Shown piece after piece: positions 1-5,160 of a stretch of 5,160 nt of DNA (position 1 is the first letter of the stretch; every line of letters begins with the position of its first letter). Under the pieces are notes generated by a model that saw nothing but the letters and a program-made list of their open reading frames with translations, did not search any database and was not told the origin of the DNA. The stretch is from Gammaproteobacteria bacterium (GTDB taxonomy: Bacteria > Pseudomonadota > Gammaproteobacteria > Arenicellales > Spongiicolonaceae). Where the stretch lies: contig RKSH01000117.1 of the NCBI GenBank assembly GCA_007570945.1, positions 1 through 5,160 on the forward strand. Reading direction: 5' to 3'. The position numbers and the translations under genes are program-made.

Positions 1-135
1 CGGGCGTTGACGTGGCGGATTGGAATCTGGGCGGTGTTGTTTGCGCTCCTGGTGGGGGGAATGTACAGCGGCGTGATTACGCCGGGCGGTTCACTGCTCG
101 GCGGCGGGGCGGCTACAACACATACACAAAAATAA
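1..135 (+). CDS. DUF2909-like small twin-membrane protein, 3' end only
   Basis: This is the C-terminal 44 residues of a gene that starts left of the window. It reads in frame 1 from the first base to a TAA at 133-135. What is visible is a short basic stretch (RALTWRIG), one hydrophobic span (about residues 8-20), a G-Y/W-x-G-x-I-T-P-type motif (YSGVITP, about 22-28), and a Gly/Ala/Thr-rich tail. This layout matches my memory of the second half of DUF2909 proteins, which have about 70 residues and two membrane spans and often sit between coxC and the SURF1 gene in gammaproteobacterial oxidase clusters. Their function is not established, but their location suggests a role in oxidase assembly. 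The gene is convergent with coxC and overlaps its last 23 bp. The family call rests on a short fragment plus position; that it is a real coding end is more certain than the family. Confidence 0.6.
   Translation, partial: RALTWRIGIWAVLFALLVGGMYSGVITPGGSLLGGGAATTHTQK
69..84. other. Short perfect hairpin near the convergent gene ends
   Basis: CGGCGT (69-74) and ACGCCG (79-84) form a perfect 6-bp stem with a 4-base loop, inside the end of the plus-strand gene and 28 bp past the coxC stop. Neither strand has a T-run after the stem, so it is not a canonical intrinsic terminator. It is the only obvious hairpin I noticed where coxC transcription could end. A stem of this size is easily produced by chance in GC-rich coding DNA. 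Confidence 0.2.
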
Positions 136-988
136 ACAGCCCCACCCACACGGTGTCAACGAAGTGCCAGTACCAGGCGCCGGCCTCAAAGGCGAAGTGG
201 TGGTCGGGCTTGAAGTGGCCGCGCAGGCAGCGCAGCCAGATGATGAACAGGATAACGGCGCCGATGGTGACGTGCAGGCCATGGAAGCCGGTGAGCATGA
301 AGAAAGTGGCGCCGTAGACGCCGGTGCCGAGGGTGAGGCCCAACTCGGAATAGGCGTGGACGTATTCGACCGCCTGGTAAAACAGAAACAGCGCGCCGAG
401 CAGCACCGTGACGGCGAGCCAGAACAGCAGTTTGCCGCGCTGGTTGTTCTGCAGCGCCCAGTGGGCAATGGTGACGGTGACGCTGGAGGCCAACAGCAGC
501 GCGGTATTGAGCAGCGGAATGCCCCAGGCGCCGATGGTGGAGAACTGGCCGGGGGCGACGTCGGCGCGGTCGGCGCCGATGAACTCCTCGCCGCCGGGGC
601 CGGCGGTGGGCCAGCCGCCCTCGTAGCCGAACCACAGCAAATCGTTGTCGGCCAGCCACGGCACGGCCAGGGCGCGGGCGTAAAACAGCGCGCCGAAGAA
701 CGCGCCGAAGAACATCACCTCGGAAAAAATAAACCAGCCCATGCACATGCGAAACGACATGTCCACGTCGCGGTTGTAGTGTCCGCCCTCGCTCTCGCCG
801 ATGACGGCGCCGAACCAGCCGAACATCATGAAAACCAAAACGCCGCCGGCCGCGCCCATCAGCCACGGTCCGGCGGCCAGATGATGCAGCGTCATGGCAA
901 AACCCAGGCCCATGCTGAACAGGCCGACGGTGGCGACAATGGGCCAGTGGCTGGAGTGGGGAACGTAATAGTGGCCGGCGGCGCTCAT
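113..988 (-). CDS. coxC: Cytochrome c oxidase subunit III
   Basis: Also called ctaE. This is the third core subunit of the aa3-type oxidase, an inner-membrane protein without redox metals that stabilises subunit I and supports proton uptake. The 291 residues are a usual length for the bacterial form. Visible signatures are FIFSEVMFFGAFFGALFY (about 87-103, with the family's conserved membrane Glu at 90), FFMLTGFHGLHVTIG (about 229-243), and the C-terminal FEAGAWYWHFVDTVWVGLFIF (about 267-287). About seven hydrophobic spans are present. An insertion-like loop (about 112-148, Gly/Asp/Glu-rich) lies between spans, which I believe is common in gammaproteobacterial CoxC. The ATG at 988 overlaps the ctaG stop as ATGA and has no good Shine-Dalgarno of its own, so translational coupling is likely. 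Its last 23 bp overlap the convergent DUF2909-like gene. Identity is certain. Confidence 0.97.
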   Translation of the reverse strand: MSAAGHYYVPHSSHWPIVATVGLFSMGLGFAMTLHHLAAGPWLMGAAGGVLVFMMFGWFGAVIGESEGGHYNRDVDMSFRMCMGWFIFSEVMFFGAFFGALFYARALAVPWLADNDLLWFGYEGGWPTAGPGGEEFIGADRADVAPGQFSTIGAWGIPLLNTALLLASSVTVTIAHWALQNNQRGKLLFWLAVTVLLGALFLFYQAVEYVHAYSELGLTLGTGVYGATFFMLTGFHGLHVTIGAVILFIIWLRCLRGHFKPDHHFAFEAGAWYWHFVDTVWVGLFIFVYVL

Positions 989-1548
989 GTTTTTTCTGCG
1001 GCCGCGGTTGCGGTTGAGTCAGCGGCGGCCTCCGCATTGTAAAACATATACGACAAGGTGACGGTGTGCACCGCCGGCGGCAGTGCACGGTCCACCACGA
1101 AGCGCACCGCCATTTTGCGCTCCTCAAAAGGGGCGAGTTGCTGGTTGGTGAAGCAGAAGCATTGGATTTTTTTGAAGTACCGCGAGGCGTCAAACGGCGC
1201 CACGCTGGGCACCGCCTGGCCGGCGGTGGCGCGGCGGGATTTGCTGCGCGCGAGGTAAAACACCTCGGTGACGGCGCCGGGGTGGACCGTCACCTTGCGC
1301 TGCAACGGGCGGAACTCCCACTGCAAACCCGGGGCGGTGGCGGCGGTGAACTCCACCGTGACGTCGCGCGCCACATCCGGCGCATGGCCGGCCGCGGCCC
1401 GCTCGGTGACGGTGCCGGTGCGGCCGCCGACGCCGGTGATTTCACAGAACAAATCGTACAGCGGCACCAACAGGTAGCCGAAGCCGAACATGGCGACGAC
1501 AACCACGGCGAGTTTGGCGGTGAGGGCTTTGTTGGCGCGCGCGCTCAT
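985..1548 (-). CDS. ctaG: Cytochrome c oxidase assembly protein CtaG (Cox11 family)
   Basis: This is a copper chaperone needed to build the CuB centre of subunit I, anchored in the inner membrane with its copper-binding domain in the periplasm. The 187 residues have a short cytoplasmic N-terminus, one membrane span (about 11-30), and the Cox11 hallmark VPLYDLFCEITGVGG (about 28-42, with conserved Cys35). The periplasmic beta domain contains KKIQCFCFTNQQLAPFEE (about 126-143), whose CFC pair (Cys130, Cys132) is the copper ligand motif, and TLSYMFYN (164-171) near the end. Length and motifs are normal for the family; the last 15 residues are a plain Ala/Thr tail. The ATG at 1548 overlaps the stop of the small upstream gene (ATGA), and its own stop overlaps the coxC start in the same way. 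This is the Cox11-type CtaG, not the unrelated Bacillus CtaG. Confidence 0.96.
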   Translation of the reverse strand: MSARANKALTAKLAVVVVAMFGFGYLLVPLYDLFCEITGVGGRTGTVTERAAAGHAPDVARDVTVEFTAATAPGLQWEFRPLQRKVTVHPGAVTEVFYLARSKSRRATAGQAVPSVAPFDASRYFKKIQCFCFTNQQLAPFEERKMAVRFVVDRALPPAVHTVTLSYMFYNAEAAADSTATAAAEKT

Positions 1549-1685
1549 TGCACGACCAACAAACCGAGCACAAAAAACCCGGCGGCCACCACGGCCAGCG
1601 CCAGCGCCAGACGGCGGTTGCGCGCGGTGGTTGCGGGAGTTTGCGCGGTGGACACGGCCGTCGCGATGGGCAGGATGAAATTCAT
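1545..1685 (-). CDS. Small single-span membrane protein, probable oxidase assembly helper
   Basis: A short gene fills the gap between coxA and ctaG. From the ATG at 1685 it encodes 46 residues: a polar Thr/Ala/Pro segment, a basic RNRR patch, and one strongly hydrophobic span (about residues 26-45) ending at the C-terminus. Its TGA overlaps the ctaG ATG. Size, topology and position match the small 'cytochrome oxidase small assembly protein' that I recall between coxA and ctaG in many beta- and gammaproteobacteria; the exact function is unknown to me. The start is uncertain. The frame is also open from a GTG at 1721 (58 residues, 10 bp after the coxA stop) and has a GTG at 1655 (36 residues). 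None has a good Shine-Dalgarno, and translation by coupling from coxA is plausible. Both GTG starts lie at the same place in two copies of a 36-bp direct repeat, so the N-terminal region is partly duplicated. Confidence 0.6.
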   Translation of the reverse strand: MNFILPIATAVSTAQTPATTARNRRLALALAVVAAGFFVLGLLVVQ

Positions 1686-1724
1686 CTTCGCGGTGGTTGC
1701 GGGAGTTTGCGCGGTGGACACGGC
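1623..1724. repeat. Two perfect 36-bp direct repeats, 66-bp period
   Basis: Positions 1623-1658 and 1689-1724 are identical over 36 bp, and both flanking bases differ. A 30-bp non-identical stretch (1659-1688) separates them. The 66-bp period is a multiple of three, so on the minus strand both copies read AVSTAQTPATTA in the frame of the small membrane protein. Inside the array the heptamer GCGGTGG occurs four times (1624, 1645, 1690, 1711), 21 bp apart within each copy. The right copy begins 7 bp past the coxA stop codon. The likeliest origin is local duplication of the 5' end of the small gene. Confidence 0.95.
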
Positions 1725-1731
1725 AAACGGC

Positions 1732-3309
1732 TCAGGCGATTTTCGGCGGCGTGGTGAAAGTGTGCGCCGGCGGCGGTGAGGGCAGCGTCCATTCCAGGCC
1801 CTCGGCGCCCTCCCACACCCGGGCGTCGGCGCGCGCACCGCCCATGATGCAGCGGACGACGATGTAGACAAACAGCAGTTGCGCGATGCCGAGGCCGAAA
1901 GCGCCGATGGTGGACACCATGTTGAACTCGGTGAACTGCAGCGCGTAGTCGGGGATGCGGCGCGGCATGCCGGCGAGGCCGAGAAAGTGCTGCGGGAAGA
2001 AGGTGATGTTGAAGAACACCGCGGTCAGCCAGAAGTGCCACTTGCCCAGGGTTTCGTTGTAGCGGTGGCCGGTCCACTTCGGCAGCCAGTAGTAGGCGCC
2101 GCCCATCATCGCCATCACCGCGCCGGAGAACAGCACGTAGTGAAAGTGCGCGACCACGAAGTAGGTGTCGTGGTACTGAAAGTCGGCCGGCACGATGGCC
2201 AACATCAGCCCCGACAGGCCGCCGATGGTGAACAGAAAAACCACCGACACCGCAAACAGCATGGGCGTCTCAAAGGTCATGGCGCCGCGCCACATGGTGG
2301 CCACCCAGTTGAATATCTTCACCCCGGTGGGCACCGCGATGAGCATGGTGGCGTACATGAAATACAACTCGCCGGCCAAGGGCATGCCGACGGTGAACAT
2401 GTGGTGCGCCCACACGGCGAACGACAGGAAGGCGATGGCCGCGGTGGCGAAGACCATGGAGTCGTAGCCGAACAGCGGCTTGCGCGCGAAGGTGGGGATG
2501 ATTTGCGAGATGATGCCGAAAGCCGGCAGAATCATGATGTACACCTCGGGATGGCCGAAGAACCAGAAGATGTGCTGGAACATCACCGGGTCGCCGCCGC
2601 CGCCGGGATCGAAAAAGGCGGTGCCGAAGTGGCGGTCGGTGAGCAGCATGGTGACGGCGCCGGCCAGCACCGGCATCACGGCAATCAGCAGGAAAGCGGT
2701 GATGAGCCAGGTCCACACAAACAGCGGCATCTTCATCAGCGTCATGCCCGGCGCGCGCAGGTTGAAGATGGTGACGATGATGTTGATGGCGCCGAGGATG
2801 GACGACACGCCCATCATGTGGATGGCGAAGATGGTCATGTCCACACCCATGCCGCCCTGCACCGACAGCGGAGCGTAGAGCGTCCAGCCGCTGGCCGGGC
2901 CGCCGTCGGCGGTGAGCAGCGAGCCCAGCAGCAGGGTGAAAGCGAAGGGCAGAATCCAGAAACTGAAATTGTTAAGGCGCGGCAGCGCCATGTCCGGCGC
3001 GCCGATCATCAGCGGCACCTGCCAGTTGGCGAAGCCCACAAAGCCCGGCATCACGGCGCCGAAAATCATGACCAGCGCGTGCATCGTGGTCATCTGGTTG
3101 AAGCGCGCCGGGTCCAGCACCTGCAGCCCCGGCTCGAACAACTCGGCGCGGATCAGCAGCGCCATCAGGCCGCCCACCAGCAGCATCAGAAGCGAGAACA
3201 CCAGGTACATGGTGCCGATGTCCTTGTGGTTGGTGGTGGTCAGCCAGCGCATGATGCCGTAGGGCTGCGCGTGGTTGTCGTGGGAGACGGTGGTGTCGAT
3301 GCTTGCCAT
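1732..3309 (-). CDS. coxA: Cytochrome c oxidase subunit I (aa3-type, A1 family)
   Basis: Also called ctaD. This is the catalytic subunit: it reduces oxygen to water at heme a3-CuB and pumps protons across the inner membrane. The 525 residues are a normal length with about twelve membrane spans. Visible ligands are His77 (TTMH) and His390 for heme a, and His388 for heme a3 (VAHFHYV). CuB ligands are His253 in GHPEVY plus His302 and His303 in WAHHMF. Tyr257 of HPEVY is the His-crosslinked tyrosine, and with Glu255 it marks the A1 family. D-channel Asp106 and Asn113/Asn114 and K-channel Thr328/Lys331 (PTGVK) are all present, so proton pumping should be intact. The start at 3309 has GCGGAG 11 bp upstream and lies 24 bp after the coxB stop, so it is in the same transcript as coxB. 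No truncation or frameshift is seen. Confidence 0.99.
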   Translation of the reverse strand: MASIDTTVSHDNHAQPYGIMRWLTTTNHKDIGTMYLVFSLLMLLVGGLMALLIRAELFEPGLQVLDPARFNQMTTMHALVMIFGAVMPGFVGFANWQVPLMIGAPDMALPRLNNFSFWILPFAFTLLLGSLLTADGGPASGWTLYAPLSVQGGMGVDMTIFAIHMMGVSSILGAINIIVTIFNLRAPGMTLMKMPLFVWTWLITAFLLIAVMPVLAGAVTMLLTDRHFGTAFFDPGGGGDPVMFQHIFWFFGHPEVYIMILPAFGIISQIIPTFARKPLFGYDSMVFATAAIAFLSFAVWAHHMFTVGMPLAGELYFMYATMLIAVPTGVKIFNWVATMWRGAMTFETPMLFAVSVVFLFTIGGLSGLMLAIVPADFQYHDTYFVVAHFHYVLFSGAVMAMMGGAYYWLPKWTGHRYNETLGKWHFWLTAVFFNITFFPQHFLGLAGMPRRIPDYALQFTEFNMVSTIGAFGLGIAQLLFVYIVVRCIMGGARADARVWEGAEGLEWTLPSPPPAHTFTTPPKIA

Positions 3310-3320
3310 GGTGGGGTTTA

Positions 3321-3326
3321 CTCCGC
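3321..3326 (-). promoter_or_regulatory. Ribosome binding site of coxA
   Basis: GCGGAG on the minus strand lies in the coxB-coxA gap, 11 bp before the coxA ATG. It is the clearest Shine-Dalgarno-like site in the operon. The spacing is slightly long. It supports the start at 3309 and independent initiation of the most abundantly needed subunit. Confidence 0.5.
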
Positions 3327-3333
3327 TGCCGGT

Positions 3334-4197
3334 TTAGCCGCCGACGGTGACGGTGGGGTCAACGTCGGAAACGGTTGCGCCGGGGTCAAGGGTGACGGTT
3401 TCGGTGATGTTGGCGGCGGAAGCGGCGCGCTCGCCGAGCCAGGCCTCAAACTCGGCCGCCGGAACGGCGCGCACCACGATGGGCATGAAGCCGTGGTCCT
3501 TGCCGCACAACTCGGCGCACTGGCCGCGGTACACGCCTTCTTTTTCGATCACCGCCCACATCTCGCTGACATAGCCGGGGATGGCGTCCTTTTTAATGCC
3601 GAGTTTGGGCACCCACCAGGCGTGTATCACGTCGTTGGCGGTGAGCACGAAGCGCACCTTCTTGCCCACCGGCAGCACCAGTTCGTTGTCCACCTCCAGC
3701 AGGTAATGCTCACCCTTGGCCGCGCGGTTTTCGATTTGCTCGCGCGGCGTGGACAGGCGGCTGTAGAAACTGTAGCCGCTGTCCATGTATTCGTATTCCC
3801 AAAACCACTGGTAGCCGGTGATTTTGACGCTGAGGTCGGAGCGCGTGGTGTCCTCCATCTCAATTAAGGTGAGCGTGGACGGCACCGCCATCACCACCAA
3901 AATCACCGCCGGTATCACCGACCACAGAATCTCCAGCCGCGTGTTGTGCGAAAACTGCGCCGCCCGGTGGCCGCGGCTTTTGCGGTGCGCGAATGTGGAA
4001 TAAAACATCACCCCGAACACGCCGATAAAAATCACCACGCAAATCCACAGAATCAGGTTGTGCAAATCCAAAATCTGCGCGGCCATGGGCGTCACCGGCG
4101 GCGGCAGGTTTAAGTCCCACGCGGCGCGCGCCGGGGCGCACATCAAAACCAGGGCCGCGGCGAGGGTGGGGGTGAGGGCGGGGGCGATGCGGCTCAT
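3334..4197 (-). CDS. coxB: Cytochrome c oxidase subunit II (CuA subunit)
   Basis: Also called ctaC. It accepts electrons from cytochrome c at a binuclear CuA centre in the periplasm and passes them to heme a of CoxA. Counting from the ATG at 4197 (287 residues) there is a signal peptide (about 1-25, ending APARA), two membrane spans (about 48-68 and 88-112), the aromatic GYQWFWEYEY strip (128-137), and the CuA cupredoxin domain. All six CuA ligands are present: His192, Cys227, Glu229, Cys231, His235 and Met238 (CAELC-x3-H-x2-M). No cytochrome c domain is fused, unlike some gammaproteobacterial CoxB. The last 27 residues are a Thr/Val/Asp/Gly tail with internal repetition. An in-frame ATG at 4209 would add four residues (MICP). 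I prefer 4197 because it gives a cleaner signal peptide and the upstream ATG lies inside the candidate -10 box. No Shine-Dalgarno precedes either start. Confidence 0.96.
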   Translation of the reverse strand: MSRIAPALTPTLAAALVLMCAPARAAWDLNLPPPVTPMAAQILDLHNLILWICVVIFIGVFGVMFYSTFAHRKSRGHRAAQFSHNTRLEILWSVIPAVILVVMAVPSTLTLIEMEDTTRSDLSVKITGYQWFWEYEYMDSGYSFYSRLSTPREQIENRAAKGEHYLLEVDNELVLPVGKKVRFVLTANDVIHAWWVPKLGIKKDAIPGYVSEMWAVIEKEGVYRGQCAELCGKDHGFMPIVVRAVPAAEFEAWLGERAASAANITETVTLDPGATVSDVDPTVTVGG

Positions 4198-4213
4198 GGG
4201 GCAAATCATAGCA
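4198..4213 (-). promoter_or_regulatory. Candidate extended -10 promoter of the cox operon
   Basis: On the minus strand TGCTATGAT (4213 down to 4205) matches an extended -10 element: the TG dinucleotide, one base, then TATGAT, which is 5 of 6 to the sigma-70 consensus. No convincing -35 hexamer is found 16-18 bp upstream; the spacer is very GC-rich and includes the palindrome GGCGCGCC at 4220-4227. An extended -10 can work with a weak -35. Transcription would start around 4198, directly at the coxB ATG at 4197, giving a leaderless or nearly leaderless mRNA, which fits the absence of a ribosome binding site. The site sits in the gap after the recombinase stop. It is a prediction by eye; the operon could also be read from a promoter outside the window. 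Confidence 0.4.
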
Positions 4214-4228
4214 CAGCCCGGCGCGCCG

Positions 4229-5149
4229 CTATAAAAAACCGCCGCCGGCGTGGTTGCGAAAGGCGCCCACCTGGCGCACGTATTCCATCACCGTGGACGG
4301 GTTGCGGTGGCGCGTGACTTCCATAATCTTAAAAATGGAGGCGCCGTTCACCACCGCCACCGTGACAAACCCAACGCGAAAGGAGCGCGTCGTCACCGCC
4401 GCCGGGTCCAGCCCGATGCGCCCGGCGTAGTCGCGCACCAGGCGGCTCAATTCATAGCGCGTCATGGGCCGGCCGCTGGGCGCGCCGGCGGCGTCCAGGG
4501 ATTGAAACACGTATTCTTCCGCGCGCAGCCGCGCCGCCCCCAGCCAGGCGCGCAACCGCATCACCGGCAGAATGCGCCGCCCCCACGGCACCGGCACCCG
4601 GCCGGGGCCGGTTTTGGAGCGGCGGATGTGCAGGAATAAATTCAGCGCATCGCCCTCCGGCGGATACACAAAGCGCAAATCCCGCACTTTCAAAGCCAGC
4701 AACTCGGAACGCCGCAGCGCCGCGGCGAAAAACACCGCAATCAACGCCGCATCACGCCGCCCGCGCAAACCTTTGCCGCCGCTGCACAGGCGCAGCATGG
4801 CGAGGATGTGGCGGTCGCTCAGCGGAAAGGCCTGCCTCGGCGCAAAATCCCGCCGCCGGTTCAGCCCCTGCAAAAACCGCCTCAGCCAGGGGCGGTCAAT
4901 GGGCGGCGCCAGCCCGGCCTCAATGTAGGCGTTGCTGATGCCGCAACAGTACGCGCCAATGCTCACCGGCGACAGCGCGCGCCCGGTGGAACCGCTGGGG
5001 CGGGTCGCCATCTCCCAGATAAACCACTCCACCGTCTTGCGCGACCCGGCCAGCGGCTGCAGCCCGTGCCGCGCGCAAAATTCCCGGTATTTGCGCCAGC
5101 CTTGGTCATACACCTTGCGCGTGTTGTCGGCCAGCGCAAACTTCATCAC
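4229..5149 (-). CDS. Tyrosine recombinase / site-specific integrase
   Basis: This is a DNA strand-exchange enzyme of the phage integrase/Xer-like class. Counting from the GTG at 5149 (306 residues) there is an N-terminal SAM-like core-binding domain (about 5-100, TRKVYDQGWRKYREFCARHG) and a C-terminal catalytic domain (about 108-293). Visible active-site residues are Arg146 (ALRRSELLAL), Lys179 (RRSKT), Arg258 (RSFRVGF), His281 (TRHRN) and the nucleophile Tyr290 (VMEYVR). The box II histidine, normally H-x-x-R, is Arg255 here. The N-terminus is uncertain: the frame stays open to the window edge, and an ATG lies at 5146 right behind GGAGGTG, too close for an ideal Shine-Dalgarno. The gene points toward coxB and stops 19-31 bp before it. 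It is not XerC or XerD by its sequence features; the chromosomal or mobile-element role is unknown. No att repeats or excisionase are visible. Confidence 0.9.
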   Translation of the reverse strand: MMKFALADNTRKVYDQGWRKYREFCARHGLQPLAGSRKTVEWFIWEMATRPSGSTGRALSPVSIGAYCCGISNAYIEAGLAPPIDRPWLRRFLQGLNRRRDFAPRQAFPLSDRHILAMLRLCSGGKGLRGRRDAALIAVFFAAALRRSELLALKVRDLRFVYPPEGDALNLFLHIRRSKTGPGRVPVPWGRRILPVMRLRAWLGAARLRAEEYVFQSLDAAGAPSGRPMTRYELSRLVRDYAGRIGLDPAAVTTRSFRVGFVTVAVVNGASIFKIMEVTRHRNPSTVMEYVRQVGAFRNHAGGGFL

Positions 5150-5160
5150 CTCCGCCGCCC

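Noticed and set aside
164..1042. A 292-codon plus-strand open frame opposite coxC
   Set aside because: It is an antisense shadow of a clear coxC gene; its composition is low-complexity Ala/Gly/Glu/Gln with no domain.
1623..1724. A CRISPR array, because 36-bp repeats with a 30-bp spacer match type II-C dimensions
   Set aside because: There are only two copies, they lie in frame inside an operon coding region, the repeat lacks typical CRISPR ends, and no cas gene is present.
1066..1779. A 237-codon plus-strand open frame across ctaG and the repeat region
   Set aside because: It crosses the boundaries of three minus-strand genes and looks like GC-driven noise.
1686..1871. Upstream extension of the small gene into coxA (108-codon frame)
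   Set aside because: It would overlap coxA by 140 bp and adds a Pro/Arg/Ser-rich sequence typical of an out-of-frame shadow.
1879..3867. A 662-codon open frame on the plus strand opposite coxA and coxB
   Set aside because: It is antisense to two certain genes, is rich in His, Gly, Glu, Arg and Asp as expected of the complement of GC-rich membrane-protein codons, and shows no recognisable domain.
4219..4228. CGGCGCGCCG palindrome before coxB as an operator or recombination site
   Set aside because: A 10-bp GC palindrome is expected by chance in DNA this GC-rich and no second copy was seen.

Overview
The window carries the core of an aa3-type cytochrome c oxidase operon from a GC-rich proteobacterium, most likely a gammaproteobacterium. 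The evidence is the gene order coxB-coxA-(small membrane protein)-ctaG-coxC, followed by a convergent DUF2909-like twin-membrane gene. The CoxA K-channel region, with its GELYFMYATMLIAVPTGVK segment, is also of the gammaproteobacterial type. The assignment rests on recognition by eye; no database search was run.

Layout, right to left, because all but one gene are on the minus strand. At the right edge (4229-5149, reading frame open to the window end) is a tyrosine recombinase/integrase. Only about 20-31 bp later, coxB (subunit II, CuA) begins. Then come coxA (subunit I, heme a / heme a3-CuB), a very small single-span membrane protein, ctaG (Cox11-type CuB assembly factor) and coxC (subunit III). 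The last three genes are joined by two 4-bp ATGA stop/start overlaps. At the left edge the 3' end of a plus-strand gene (1-135), probably a DUF2909 protein, runs into the tail of coxC and overlaps it by 23 bp.

How the genes work together: CoxB takes electrons from cytochrome c through CuA. CoxA passes them via heme a to the heme a3-CuB site, where oxygen is reduced and protons are pumped. CoxC stabilises the core, CtaG delivers copper to CuB, and the small protein is probably an assembly helper. All catalytic and metal-binding residues I checked in CoxA, CoxB, CoxC and CtaG are present, so the oxidase looks functional.

I found no clearly new system; most of the window is ordinary oxidase. 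The points worth a second look are: (1) a recombinase abutting the oxidase operon, with Arg in place of the usual box II His; (2) a candidate extended -10 promoter that would give an almost leaderless coxB mRNA; (3) a perfect 36-bp direct repeat (66-bp period, in frame) at the start of the small gene; (4) the convergent 23-bp overlap at the left end; and (5) a short, internally repetitive CoxB C-terminal tail. No tRNA, rRNA, insertion sequence or CRISPR array was seen. There is no gene-free stretch longer than about 50 bp.
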